Below, one piece after another: positions 49,209 through 58,998 of a stretch of 64,000 bases of DNA. The notes below the pieces were generated by a model. It was not told the origin of the DNA. It saw nothing but the letters and a program-made list of their open reading frames with translations, and did no database searches. The DNA is taken from positions 24,068 to 88,067 of the forward strand of contig NZ_CACZTX010000003.1 of the NCBI RefSeq assembly GCF_902784195.1, written 5' to 3'. The DNA comes from an uncultured Methanobrevibacter sp. Its GTDB lineage: Archaea > Methanobacteriota > Methanobacteria > Methanobacteriales > Methanobacteriaceae. Position 1 is the first letter of the stretch; each line of letters opens with the position of its first letter. Both the position numbers and the translations under genes were made by a program.

Positions 49209-50036
49209 ATGATAAATGATAAAGTTGCATTTTTAGGACCTCAAGGAACATTCTCTCACGAAGCTGCATCATTGGTCAGTGACAATTTGATTTCCTACTG
49301 TTCAATACAGCAGGTGATGGGTGCTGTAGAAAGAGGGGAATGCGTATGCGGTATTGTACCGATTGAAAATTCTATTGAAGGTCCAGTTAGCTTGACTTTA
49401 GATTCCTTGATTCATAATTTTGACTTGAAGATCAAAAACGAGATTGTCATTCCAATCAACCATAATTTATTGGCTGCTAAGGAAATGACTGTAGATGAAG
49501 TGGAAAATGTCTATTCACATTCACAGGCTTTAGGCCAATGCCAGCCTTATTTGGAAAGGCATGGAATCACTGCTCATTATACATTAAGCACTGCTGCAGC
49601 TGCTAAAAGGGTTGCAGAAACCGGTGAAGATGCAGCTATTGGAACATTAAAGGCAGCGGAACTCTATGGATTGAAGGTTATTGATACAAACATTCAAGAG
49701 AATTTCAACAATGAAACCCGTTTTGTTGTTTTGGATAATGAGGATTCTCCAATCACTGGAAATGACAAGACTTCAATTTCATTTTCATTGTTTGAGGATA
49801 AGCCAGGGGGACTTTACGAACTTTTAGCTCTATTTGCAGAAAATGATGTAAACTTGACTAAAATTGAATCCAGACCTTCTAAAGAGGGATTAGGTCATTA
49901 TATATTTTTCATAGATCTTGAAGGGCATAGATTGGATGATGATATAGGACGTATTTTAAAGCATTTAGAGGAAAACACTTCATTCTTTAAGATTTTAGGT
50001 TCTTATCCTGTATTTAGTGAAGATTTATTCAAATAA
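49209..50036 (+). CDS. pheA: Prephenate dehydratase
   Basis: Converts prephenate to phenylpyruvate for phenylalanine. The PDT domain (about 1-180) begins VAFLGPQGTFSHEAA and shows CGIVPIENSIEGPVS, a TLSTAAAAKR segment and NNETRFVVL. The C-terminal ACT domain has the ESRPSKEGLGHYIFF motif for phenylalanine feedback. 275 residues, monofunctional. GGAG precedes the ATG. Confidence 0.95.
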   Translation: MINDKVAFLGPQGTFSHEAASLVSDNLISYCSIQQVMGAVERGECVCGIVPIENSIEGPVSLTLDSLIHNFDLKIKNEIVIPINHNLLAAKEMTVDEVENVYSHSQALGQCQPYLERHGITAHYTLSTAAAAKRVAETGEDAAIGTLKAAELYGLKVIDTNIQENFNNETRFVVLDNEDSPITGNDKTSISFSLFEDKPGGLYELLALFAENDVNLTKIESRPSKEGLGHYIFFIDLEGHRLDDDIGRILKHLEENTSFFKILGSYPVFSEDLFK

Positions 50037-50250
50037 TCTTCTATTAAATCTATTTTTATCCATTAGAATTTTTTTAAACTTCAATAATTTTTCAATATTT
50101 TTCTATTTTTTAACTTGCATTTAGTATAATTTATTAAATATAAACTTCATATATTAATAATATATAAATACATAAATATATAAAATGAAAAAAGTTTGAT
50201 ATTTTTAATGTATAATATTTATTTATTCAATCGATATAAGGAGTAAAAGT

Positions 50251-51000
50251 ATGAATCCAGATAGAAAGAAACTTATGCAGATTTTAGATAATCTTCAAAG
50301 AGATTATGAAGCTGGTTTGATTTCTGAAGAGAAATACCTTTATTTATCTGACCAGTATAGGCATAAGATTGAAACTATTGAAGTTAGTGATAGAATTCGT
50401 GCGATGCAAGGAAAAGAAGAAACTCCTTCCTCAATCAGATCAAGACATGATGATTCTCAGAAGTATCGGGAAGAAAAGGAAAAGTTAGTTAGAAAATACA
50501 TTCATAATCCTGAGACTTATACAGTATCAAAAAAAGAAGAGGAGTCTTCAACTACCAGTCCATGGTATATTGCATTGGCAGTTGTATTTTTGCTTGTGGC
50601 ATTCGGTGCTGGAATTACTTTTGGAATGTCCAGCATAGGTTTAGATGGGGATGTTGGAAATATGCTATCTGCTAGTGCAACTATTAATGACACTGCTTTT
50701 CCTGAAGTCAAGGTAAACAAGTCTCTCAGTTACAATTATACAAAATCTTACTCAAATACCACTAAATATGGTTCTTCAGATGATGATTCAAGTTCTGATT
50801 CCTCAAGTTCCTCATCAGATAGTAGCTCAAGTTCTAGTTCTTCCAGTTCCTCAGGTTCTGGTGGCAGTTCTAGTAGTAGTTCTGGTGGTGGTTCTTCTAG
50901 TGGAGGATCTTCTGGCGGTTCTTCAGGAGGAGGTTCATCTGGTGGTGGCTCTTCTGGAGGTGGCTCTTCAGGTGGTAGTTCTGGAGGAACTGACGAGTAA
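50251..51000 (+). CDS. Membrane protein with Ser/Gly-rich tail
   Basis: A 249-residue protein. Residues 1-60 resemble a short SHOCT-like helical region (LQRDYEAGLISEEKYLYLSD). One membrane helix lies at about 108-130 (WYIALAVVFLLVAFGAGITF). The last 75 residues are almost only Ser and Gly with a few Asp, ending GTDE. The N terminus is probably cytoplasmic and the Ser/Gly tail outside. Such tails could be glycosylated wall spacers; that is inference. AAGGAG precedes the ATG. The next gene encodes another exported protein. Confidence 0.7.
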   Translation: MNPDRKKLMQILDNLQRDYEAGLISEEKYLYLSDQYRHKIETIEVSDRIRAMQGKEETPSSIRSRHDDSQKYREEKEKLVRKYIHNPETYTVSKKEEESSTTSPWYIALAVVFLLVAFGAGITFGMSSIGLDGDVGNMLSASATINDTAFPEVKVNKSLSYNYTKSYSNTTKYGSSDDDSSSDSSSSSSDSSSSSSSSSSSGSGGSSSSSSGGGSSSGGSSGGSSGGGSSGGGSSGGGSSGGSSGGTDE

Positions 51001-51041
51001 ATTTATTGATGGTGCTACTATTATTTTTTTGGAGTTATAAT

Positions 51042-51590
51042 ATGAAAAAAATTATTGGTATCGGATTAGTATTAATTATATTGATTGTAGGTGTTTCATT
51101 TTTCATAAATAATCCTATAGGTAATAATGATGGAGATGACCTTTCACAGCAATCAGTGGATTATTCAGAAAATGGAATATCATTATCAATGCCTGGGAAT
51201 TGGGTTTCTGCAAAATCCAACTCTAATGAAACAGTTTTAGCGGTTGCAGACCCTGATGCAAAGGATTCCTCAGGTTTTAATAGTATTAATGTGAATATTG
51301 AAAAGAAATCAAATGCAAGATCCCTACAATCTGAATTCACTTCCAATTACAATACATTGGCTCGTAATTCTGATTTTAATATTTTATACATGGGTAATGT
51401 TTCATTCAATGGTGCAGCTGCTATGGAAGCGGATTACACTTCTGTAGCAAACAATCAAACAAAACAGCATAAAGCTATTTGGGTTCAAAAGGGATCTGAT
51501 ATTTATGTTATCTTATGTTCTGCACCGGAATCTGAATTCAATAATATGGTAGGTACTTTTGATTTCATTATCAATAGTGTTAAATTATAA
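51042..51590 (+). CDS. Exported lipid- or wall-associated PsbP/DcrB-like protein
   Basis: A 182-residue protein with an N-terminal hydrophobic segment (IIGIGLVLIILIVGVSFFI) that acts as signal or anchor. The outside domain has SENGISLSMPGNWVSAK and IYVILCSAPESEFNN, the pattern of PsbP-like/DUF1795 domains. I start at MKKIIGIG, with GGAG upstream; the ATG 12 codons earlier is less suited. Lies 41 bp after the Ser/Gly-rich protein gene, perhaps one operon. Function unknown. Confidence 0.7.
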   Translation: MKKIIGIGLVLIILIVGVSFFINNPIGNNDGDDLSQQSVDYSENGISLSMPGNWVSAKSNSNETVLAVADPDAKDSSGFNSINVNIEKKSNARSLQSEFTSNYNTLARNSDFNILYMGNVSFNGAAAMEADYTSVANNQTKQHKAIWVQKGSDIYVILCSAPESEFNNMVGTFDFIINSVKL

Positions 51591-51711
51591 TAGTGATTTT
51601 TATAAATAAATTCACTATTTTTATTTTTTTAGATATTATTATATAAGATTCTAAATTTTTATTTAGATTTTAGGTAATTATTACAAGATTTTAAATTTTT
51701 GAAGTGATTTT

Positions 51712-52896
51712 ATGGAAATTGTTTTATGCGTTACTGGCAGTATTGCAGCAACCGAAACCATTAAGTTAGCAAGGGAATTTAGAAGGCAAGGCCATTCTGT
51801 TAAGGCATTCATGACTACAGAAGCTACTAAAATTATCCATCCAAATGCTTTAGAGTTTGCTACTGGCCAAGAAGTTGTATTGGAATTGACTGGAAAGATA
51901 GAGCATGTGAAATACTCTCAACAAGATTTGATTTTAGTTGCTCCAGCTACTGCAAATACCATTTCCAAATTTGCATATAAGATTTCTGACAATCCTGTTA
52001 ACACCCTTTTGATAACTGCTCAAGGGCATGACGCCCCTATTGTCTTCGTTCCTTCAATGCATGATTCAATGTATGATGCAGTAAGTGAAAATGTTGAAAA
52101 GCTAAAAGGAGAAGGAATTAAGTTTGTCAATCCTCGCATTGATGAAGGAAAAGCCAAATTCCCAGCTATTGAAGATATAGTCCTTGAATCTGTAAGGGCG
52201 GTCAATTTGGATAGGGTAAATAAGGGCATTGCAGATGATGAAGTGTCTAATATTGCAGGTAAAAACATATTGATCAGTTTAGGGGGAACCTTTGAGGAAA
52301 TCGATCCTATAAGAGGAATTTCCAATAGGTCTTCTGGAAGAATGGGTTTGGAATTGGCTAAGGAGGCATTCATCAGAGGCGCTAATTTAACTGTTTTAGC
52401 TGCACATCATGAAGTTTCAATTCCAAAGGCATTTAATATAGTTGATGCAGAATCCACTACACTTATGAATGAGAAAATAGATGAGTTGATTCCTGATTTT
52501 GATATTTTCATAGCTACCGCAGCTGTTTCTGACTTTACTCCAATCAGCAAGGAAGATTCCAAAATATCTTCATCCTACAATTTATCTTTAGAATTTGAGC
52601 CTGTTGCAAAAATCATACAAAGAATCAAAAAGATCAATGAAGACATATTCTTGATTGGATTCAAGGCGGAATACAACATTTCAGAAGAGAAAATGATTGA
52701 TTGTGCTAAGACTCAAATGAGAGAAGCAGGAACTGATTTGGTTGTAGCAAATGATGTTTCCCATGATGGATGCGAATTTGGATCTGAAACCAATGAGGTA
52801 ATCCTTGTAAGTGATGAAGTCAAAAAGGTTTCATTAAATTCCAAAAAAGAAATCTCCAAATCCATATTTGATGAGATCTCTAAAAAATTGAATTAA
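51712..52896 (+). CDS. coaBC: Bifunctional CoaBC, coenzyme A synthesis
   Basis: Phosphopantothenoylcysteine synthetase/decarboxylase. The N-terminal flavoprotein CoaC domain (about 1-175) shows CVTGSIAATETIKLAR, KIEHVKYSQQDLILVAPATA and PSMHDSMYD with the active-site His region. CoaB (about 185-394) has LGGTFEEIDPIRGISNRSSG and AAAVSDFTP. It uses nucleotide activation and decarboxylation to give 4'-phosphopantetheine. GTGAT precedes the ATG. Monocistronic. Confidence 0.95.
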   Translation: MEIVLCVTGSIAATETIKLAREFRRQGHSVKAFMTTEATKIIHPNALEFATGQEVVLELTGKIEHVKYSQQDLILVAPATANTISKFAYKISDNPVNTLLITAQGHDAPIVFVPSMHDSMYDAVSENVEKLKGEGIKFVNPRIDEGKAKFPAIEDIVLESVRAVNLDRVNKGIADDEVSNIAGKNILISLGGTFEEIDPIRGISNRSSGRMGLELAKEAFIRGANLTVLAAHHEVSIPKAFNIVDAESTTLMNEKIDELIPDFDIFIATAAVSDFTPISKEDSKISSSYNLSLEFEPVAKIIQRIKKINEDIFLIGFKAEYNISEEKMIDCAKTQMREAGTDLVVANDVSHDGCEFGSETNEVILVSDEVKKVSLNSKKEISKSIFDEISKKLN

Positions 52897-53846
52897 TTTC
52901 AGACTTTAAAAGTTTGATTCAATTTTTCTTTTTCTCATTGCTATTTTTATTTTAATTTTTTATTTTTCAATTCTATTTTTTTTGGATGATCATATTCTCA
53001 TTATTTTTTATTCGTTATATAATTTTTTTCTCATATTCTTCCTTGTTTTTCTATAAAAAATTTAAATATTTTTTCTTTATTTTTTTTAATAGGATATTGT
53101 GCTCTTATTTAGATAATAATTAAAAAAAGTATTACTTCTTTATAAAAATTAGTAGTTCTTTCTTATTTTTGAAAATAAAGAAAAATTAGAAATATTTTTT
53201 AAAATTTTGATAAAAATTTAGTAAAAAAGAGTTAAAAATAGTTTATTTTGCAAAAAAAGTTCAATCCTCTAAGCTATTTAATTATGGAGTGTTTTTTATG
53301 AGTGAATTAACCTAGAGGATATTTTTATGAACTCTTTTTTTATTGCATTAGCAAATATATATTTGTAATATTCTTATATAAAAAGCTTTCAGTAGTAATA
53401 CTTTTTTGAGATTGTTCGTTATTATGCTAAATTCTTATTTTTACTTAAAATTACTAATAATTATGTTAATTTATTCTTAGATTAATTTTTAAAATTGTAT
53501 TAGTTTTATTTCTTATTTTCAGTAAATTTTAATCTATTTTTTTTAAAAAATCTAATGTATATTTCTCTTTTGAAATCAAATTTTTTGAAAAAAGTAATAC
53601 TTATAAAATAAGGGTTTTTAGAGCTTAGAATTGATATCTATTCTTTTAAATTTCTTGAAATATCTTTATATAAAATATATGTTTTATTTTTTTGATGATT
53701 CTTTATATTTTTTGATAAAAATAATTATCTGAAAAGCTAAATTTTTATTTTATAATTTCAATAACAAAATGGTGGTTTCAGATTAAAATAGCAGTTATGT
53801 ATGGTTTTTGAAAAATGTTTTTTATCAAAAATGAATATATGTTCTT
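52897..53846. other. 950-bp gap with a candidate structured RNA
   Basis: One of the longest non-coding gaps in the window, between convergent coaBC and flpA. Most is AT-rich. At 53258-53341 there is a three-part stem ending in a T-run, described separately. Mini-frames within that element have Shine-Dalgarno-like bases in front but are only 5-13 codons long. Confidence 0.5.
53258..53341 (+). ncRNA. Candidate structured small RNA with terminator
   Basis: AGTTCA (53258-53263) pairs with TGAACT (53328-53333). ATCCTCTA (53264-53271) pairs with TAGAGGAT (53313-53320), and TTAATT (53278-53283) with AATTAA (53305-53310). The loop is ATGGAGTGTTTTTTATGAGTG. Seven T residues follow the outer stem directly. 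I do not recognise the family and have no proof of transcription. Confidence 0.4.
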
Positions 53847-54491
53847 TTAAAAAGATTTCTCCACAAGAAAAGCTATATGGTCCTTTTCATAAGGTTCTAA
53901 TTTAATCTTTTCCAAAATGGAATAACCATTCTCTTTTATTTTTTTAGCTTCATCCTTGAATATTTTTTTAGGCTTTTGAATAACATCAATGCTTCTTGCT
54001 TTTATGGTAATAAGCCCTTGTCCATCTTCCTTTAGGAATAAATCCATATTGTCCATGAAGAGTTCGCTCTGTTTTTCCTGAGCCACATCACAGTAAACCA
54101 AGTCTGCTTTTTCCACTTTGTTCAAGTAATATTTAGGTTTGGTAGCATCTGCAAGGAGAGGCACGATATTGTTTCTTTTTTGTGATAATCTGACCAGTTT
54201 TTTCATGCTAACTGGTGAAAACTCTACAGCATAGATTAAGCCTTCATCGCAAATGTCAGATATGTGTGAAACAGTTGTTCCTGTGGAAGCGCCTAAGTAT
54301 AATACTTTAGAATAATTGTTCAAGTCGAGCCTTTCCAATCCATTCAATAATGCTGTCGCTAATTTGGATCTTCTTGGATTCCAGATTCTGTACTCTTCAT
54401 CTCCCTCTTGGATAAGTCTTTCATCATAGACTTTAATCCCTGGACGTAAGTTTCTGGTAGCTATTTCACCATCTTTGTAAAATATGTTCAT
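53847..54491 (-). CDS. flpA: Fibrillarin-like rRNA/tRNA 2'-O-methyltransferase
   Basis: The SAM-dependent catalytic subunit of archaeal box C/D sRNPs, 214 residues. VLYLGASTGTTVSHISDI is motif I, YAVEFSPVSMKKL follows, and DLVYCDVAQEKQSELF is the conserved Asp region. It methylates RNA at sites chosen by guides such as the tRNA-Trp intron in this window. GATGTGA precedes the ATG. It lies 95 bp downstream of nop5 on the same strand. Confidence 0.95.
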   Translation of the reverse strand: MNIFYKDGEIATRNLRPGIKVYDERLIQEGDEEYRIWNPRRSKLATALLNGLERLDLNNYSKVLYLGASTGTTVSHISDICDEGLIYAVEFSPVSMKKLVRLSQKRNNIVPLLADATKPKYYLNKVEKADLVYCDVAQEKQSELFMDNMDLFLKEDGQGLITIKARSIDVIQKPKKIFKDEAKKIKENGYSILEKIKLEPYEKDHIAFLVEKSF

Positions 54492-54586
54492 TTTTTCACA
54501 TCTTTATATGAATTTGATAATTTGGAATTTTAGATTTTTAGATTTTTAATATTGGAAAATTTAGGTTGCAATCAAAAGTCAATTGC

Positions 54587-55816
54587 TTATTTTCTTCTTT
54601 TCTTTTTATTCTTCTTGTTTTTCTTGCTTCCTTTATATTTCTTGCTTTTTCCTTTCCCTTTGTCCTTTTCGGCCTTTCTTTCCTTTGCCCTTTTTTGGCT
54701 TGTCTTTTTAGGGAATGGATTTTCCTTTTCGATTTGCTCAACTTTTTTAAGATAATCTTCAGCAATGCTTGGGTCATACTCTCCAGAGAACACATCCTTT
54801 CTCACAGCGAGTGTAATCTTCAAAGCTAAGTTTCTAGCTATTTTTCCTCTGTTCCACCATTTAGCGCCACGAACGCTTGGGTGTTGGAAGATCAATCCAT
54901 GTTTTGGAGGACGTTCTCCAGTTTTCAAATGTCTGAATATTGCCTTTTCAGCACCCATTATTTGAATAACACTTGCTGGATAAGTTGCTAATCTTTTAAT
55001 GCTTCCGATATGTGCAATTAATTTGGCGCCTAATGTGGACCCCAATAAGTCTCTTAAGTTTGGAGCAATAGATTCCATTTTAGAATCGATATAATTTTCA
55101 AGTTCCTTTCTTGACTTTTGAAGTGAATAGATGGATTCTGCAAAACTCTTTAACATGGCCAAATCGGATTCTTCAATGTCAGCACCTGTGCTTTCTTCAA
55201 TTTCTTCACTGAAATGCTCATTGAAGTTTTCCAAAATATCCTCTCTGTTTTCACTTTCAGCAATTAGCTTTATGTAAGTCTCATTATTGCTTATTGTATC
55301 CATTTCAGGGAAATAGATTGTGTACCAGTCACGAATACGTTCAACCAATTTGCTGATTGATTCATCAATGTCATCTACAGAGTTAATTGCTTGGATCAAT
55401 AGCTTGTCCTCTTCCTGTGAAGATTTTTTGATTTTGTGGATTGCAAGCTTTTCATAAATCTGAATGATTTCATCCTGACTTTTTGAAAATCCTATTTCTT
55501 CAAAGACATTTTCAATATTGTTTCTTAAGTGTTCTCCACCTTTATTAGGAGTTTTCACTTCAATATTTCCATAATTTTCAAGTTCCTTGTATTGGGATTT
55601 CCTTTTGGTGGTTTCTATAATGATCTTATCTCCACTCTCTGAATTCAATTTCATTCCATTAATGAGTTCGATCTCTTCGTTTAATATCTCATTTTCCTCT
55701 ATTTTAATGAGATTGGAAACCACTTCATCTTCTTTGAATAATTTATAATCAGCAATTTGAAGGTCTTCATCAAATGCAATAAATCCTGCAATACATTGTG
55801 TTATATAAAATTCCAT
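54587..55816 (-). CDS. nop5: Nop5/Nop56-like C/D sRNP protein
   Basis: The scaffold that joins fibrillarin to L7Ae-bound guide RNA. An N-terminal fibrillarin-binding domain, a coiled coil (about 130-265) and the Nop domain follow, the last with SIAPNLRDLLGSTLGAKLIA, IGSIKRLATYPASVIQIMGA and HPSVRGAKWWNRGKIAR. A Lys/Arg-rich tail of about 45 residues ends the 409-residue protein. There is no Shine-Dalgarno; AAAATATATT is centred about 29 nt upstream, so the message may be leaderless. Confidence 0.94.
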   Translation of the reverse strand: MEFYITQCIAGFIAFDEDLQIADYKLFKEDEVVSNLIKIEENEILNEEIELINGMKLNSESGDKIIIETTKRKSQYKELENYGNIEVKTPNKGGEHLRNNIENVFEEIGFSKSQDEIIQIYEKLAIHKIKKSSQEEDKLLIQAINSVDDIDESISKLVERIRDWYTIYFPEMDTISNNETYIKLIAESENREDILENFNEHFSEEIEESTGADIEESDLAMLKSFAESIYSLQKSRKELENYIDSKMESIAPNLRDLLGSTLGAKLIAHIGSIKRLATYPASVIQIMGAEKAIFRHLKTGERPPKHGLIFQHPSVRGAKWWNRGKIARNLALKITLAVRKDVFSGEYDPSIAEDYLKKVEQIEKENPFPKKTSQKRAKERKAEKDKGKGKSKKYKGSKKNKKNKKKRRK

Positions 55817-56084
55817 AATCTTATTTTAATTTTTTTATCTAATATATTTTACATTATTTTAGATAATTTTTCCCCATTTTTGTAAAATTTTAAAAAATTT
55901 TCCTTTATTTTTCACTTTCAAATCAAATAATTATATATCATATAGTTTTCATATATTAAAATAGTATAAAATTATATTATAATTATAAAAATAATTATGA
56001 AAAATTATATTTATAATTAAAAGATTAAAACTTAATAATTTTAAGATCATATTTCAGATTTCATGTTTTTATTGGAGGTTATTC

Positions 56085-56996
56085 ATGTTAAAAACTAAGT
56101 TATGTGGTGTCAGGTTAAAGAATCCATTGATGCTTGCAGCAGGAGTATTGGGGAGCCATGCATCTTCCCTTAATTGGATTTTAAAATCTGGTGCTGGTGC
56201 AGTTGTATCCAAATCATTTTCAAAGGAACCTAATGATGGTTATAAGAATCCCACTACAGTTGCTGTAGAGGGAGGAATCATTAATGCTATTGGTCTTTCA
56301 AGTCCTGGAGTTGAAGCTTTCATCGATGAATTGGAAAGGGTTGATCGCATAAAGGGCAAGTCAATCGCTTCAATTTATGGTGCAACTCCTGATGAGTTCG
56401 CATATGTTGCAGGAAAGGTAGAGGACTTGGTGGATATGATTGAATTGAATGTGTCCTGTCCTCATGCAATGGAAGGTTATGGTGCATCCATTGGACAAAA
56501 CCCTGAATTGACTAAAAATGTTGTAAAGGCAGTCAAGGATGCTGTTGATGTGCCTATTCTTGCAAAATTGACTCCAAATGTAACTGACATTTCAGAAATT
56601 GCAGTTGCAGCTGAAGAAGCTGGAGCAGATGGATTGACATTGATCAATTCCTTAGGTCCTGGAATGAAAATTGATATTGTAACTGGAAATCCAATACTTG
56701 CAAACAAGTTTGGTGGAATGAGTGGGCCTGCAATTAAGCCAATAGCTGTTCGTTGCGTTTATGATGCATTTGCCGCAACTGACATTCCAATTGTTGGTGT
56801 TGGTGGAATACGCAATTATGCTGATGTTATAGAGTTCCTCTATGCAGGTGCAAGTGCTGTTCAAATCGGAACTTCAATCATGTATGAAGGTCCTGAAATA
56901 TTCGGAAGGATTACAAGTGATTTGGAAGAGTTTATAGAGGAAAGTGAATTTGATTCAATTAATGATATGGTGGGCTTTGCTCATAAGGAGCCATAG
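56085..56996 (+). CDS. pyrD: Dihydroorotate dehydrogenase catalytic subunit (class 1B)
   Basis: Oxidises dihydroorotate to orotate using FMN in pyrimidine synthesis. 303 residues with LKNPLMLAAGVLGSH at the N terminus, the active-site Cys in IELNVSCPHAMEGYG, LAKLTPNVTDI and IVGVGGIRNYADVIEFLYAG. Class 1B enzymes pair with PyrK, which follows 17 bp downstream. GGAGGT precedes the ATG. Confidence 0.96.
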   Translation: MLKTKLCGVRLKNPLMLAAGVLGSHASSLNWILKSGAGAVVSKSFSKEPNDGYKNPTTVAVEGGIINAIGLSSPGVEAFIDELERVDRIKGKSIASIYGATPDEFAYVAGKVEDLVDMIELNVSCPHAMEGYGASIGQNPELTKNVVKAVKDAVDVPILAKLTPNVTDISEIAVAAEEAGADGLTLINSLGPGMKIDIVTGNPILANKFGGMSGPAIKPIAVRCVYDAFAATDIPIVGVGGIRNYADVIEFLYAGASAVQIGTSIMYEGPEIFGRITSDLEEFIEESEFDSINDMVGFAHKEP

Positions 56997-57013
56997 TTTT
57001 AGTGGGTGATAGA

Positions 57014-57823
57014 ATGAATGTACCTCAAGTTTTAGAGATTAAAAAGATTATAGAAGAGACTCCTACAATCAAGACTTTCATTTTTGATTGGACTATGGTT
57101 GGTGAAAATATTCCAACTCCTGGTCAATTTGTAATGGTTTGGAATTTCAAGGATGAAAAGCCAATGTCCATTTCCTACATCGATGTCGGCAAGGGCGAGC
57201 TTGGAATAACAGTTAAAAAAGTTGGAGAGTTTACTGAAAACTTGCATACACTTAAGGAAGGTGACAAGTTAGGTCTTAGAGGTCCGTATGGAAACGGGTT
57301 TGACACCGATTTAAAGGGCATGAGAGTTTTAGCTATTGGTGGTGGAGTTGGAATGGCTCCTATAGCTTCATTCACTGAAGCTGCATTGAAAAATAAGGCT
57401 CAAGTGGATGTTGTTTGTGCAGCACAAACCAAGGATGAGCTATTGTTCGATGAACGTTTAAAAGCTAAAGGTGCAAAGGTTTATACTTGCACTGATGACG
57501 GATCATGTGGGTTTAAAGGATTCGCAACTCATAGGGTATTGCAATTGATTGAGCATAAGGAGTATGACTGGGCTGTTGTATGTGGTCCTGAAGTTATGAT
57601 GAGACCATTGTATGGTAGCTTAGAATCCAATATGATTGAAGGTGAATACTCTATGGAACGTTATATGAAATGCGCTATAGGTGTTTGCGGTCAATGCTGT
57701 GTAGACAATACCGGTTGGAGAATATGTGCTGAAGGGCCTGTTTTCTCATCTGATCAGGTTTCTGAAATCGTTGAGTTCGGTAAATTCCATAGAACTGCAT
57801 CTGGAATGAAAGAGTATTTCTAA
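57014..57823 (+). CDS. pyrK: Dihydroorotate dehydrogenase electron transfer subunit
   Basis: FAD and [2Fe-2S] protein that passes electrons from PyrD onward. 269 residues. A ferredoxin-reductase-like FAD domain has GPYGNGFD and an NAD-domain GGGVGMAPIASF. The cluster Cys residues are in CAIGVCGQCCVDNTGWRIC near residue 220-240. I start at MNVPQVLEI with GGTGAT 3 nt upstream; the GTG four codons earlier is not needed. Operon with pyrD. Confidence 0.95.
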   Translation: MNVPQVLEIKKIIEETPTIKTFIFDWTMVGENIPTPGQFVMVWNFKDEKPMSISYIDVGKGELGITVKKVGEFTENLHTLKEGDKLGLRGPYGNGFDTDLKGMRVLAIGGGVGMAPIASFTEAALKNKAQVDVVCAAQTKDELLFDERLKAKGAKVYTCTDDGSCGFKGFATHRVLQLIEHKEYDWAVVCGPEVMMRPLYGSLESNMIEGEYSMERYMKCAIGVCGQCCVDNTGWRICAEGPVFSSDQVSEIVEFGKFHRTASGMKEYF

Positions 57824-57888
57824 ATCAATTAACGTTTCAATATTATTTAATTTAAAAAAATATTAACAATAATTTATTTAATGATAAC

Positions 57889-58953
57889 ATGTTTAATCTT
57901 AGTGAAAGCAAATATGGCCTACATATAATGATTATAATAATTTTCTTATTATTGTCATTATTTACAGTCATGCCGGTATTGAATATGATTTTGCTTGGAG
58001 CAATGATTGCTTATGGTATCACACCAGTTGCCAATAGGATTCAATCAAAAATCAAGATCACTTCAATTTCAATATTCCTGGCGATAATAGTGGTAATCAT
58101 TCCATTGATACTATTGTTCATATACGTATTTTGGGAAACAGCAGTTTTTGCGAATATGTTTTTCGCTTCCCATAATCTTTCTGTAAGTTCCGGGATTGAT
58201 TTGAATTTGGCTATTAACACATTTGTCCAAGCATTGCCTGTGGAACTTCAAGGATTAGTTAAACCTTACTTAGGGCTATTGACTAGTGGAGTGCATGAAG
58301 CCTTAACTTACATATTCAATTATGCCATAAGGTTCATAAGGAATTTTTCAGATGTGCTGGTTCAATTGTTTGTCCTAATCTGTTCCATTTATTATTTCAC
58401 TCGTGATGGCGATAAGGTTATGGAATATATTTTCGTATTCATTCCAAAAGAGCATAGGGCTTTCTTTGAAAGAACCTTGGATGATGTTGCAAATGTTCTA
58501 AAATCCATCTTCTATGGTCATTTCCTGACAGCTATTGTTATCGGTGTTATGGGAGGTATAGGTTATTATCTCTTAGGATATAAGTTTGCATTGTTTTTAG
58601 GAATCATTACAGGTATTGCACAGCTGATTCCTATCTTCGGTCCATGGATAGTTTATTGGGCATTGGCAATCTATGCATTCTTTGTTGCTGGAGACATAGT
58701 TCAAGGAATCCTTACAATATTATGGGGATTCGTATTAAGCTTGAGTGATATGTACATTCGTCCAATGCTTGCAAGCAATTATGCTGACATGCCTTCCTTA
58801 ATCCTTTTGGTTGGATTTATGGCGGGACCTTATGTATTTGGAATTGTTGGTTTCATATTGGGTCCTTTGATTTTGGGAATTGCATATGCAGTTATCAAGT
58901 CCCTTAAGGAAGAGTTGGAAAAGGATAAATTAGAGAGAGAAATTGGAAAATAA
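57889..58953 (+). CDS. AI-2E family transporter (permease)
   Basis: A 354-residue membrane protein with about eight helices. LLGAMIAYGITPVANRIQ is the N-terminal repeat motif, and FLGIITGIAQLIPIFGPWIV and LASNYADMPSLILLVGF are typical of the family. Members export quorum signals or exchange ions (Na+/H+) in characterised cases; this one is not assigned. The ribosome binding site is weak. It lies between pyrK and the polymerase gene on the same strand. Confidence 0.88.
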   Translation: MFNLSESKYGLHIMIIIIFLLLSLFTVMPVLNMILLGAMIAYGITPVANRIQSKIKITSISIFLAIIVVIIPLILLFIYVFWETAVFANMFFASHNLSVSSGIDLNLAINTFVQALPVELQGLVKPYLGLLTSGVHEALTYIFNYAIRFIRNFSDVLVQLFVLICSIYYFTRDGDKVMEYIFVFIPKEHRAFFERTLDDVANVLKSIFYGHFLTAIVIGVMGGIGYYLLGYKFALFLGIITGIAQLIPIFGPWIVYWALAIYAFFVAGDIVQGILTILWGFVLSLSDMYIRPMLASNYADMPSLILLVGFMAGPYVFGIVGFILGPLILGIAYAVIKSLKEELEKDKLEREIGK

Positions 58954-58998
58954 TGAATCTGATAATTATTAATTATTATAAAAAATTAGGTCGATAGG

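Noticed and set aside
50768..51040. Val/Leu-rich ORF overlapping the Ser/Gly tail
   Set aside because: It is the +1 frame of the repetitive serine codons in the 50251 gene.
54538..54795. Lys-rich minus-strand ORF and its plus-strand counterparts
   Set aside because: They are alternate frames of the Lys/Arg-rich tail of nop5.
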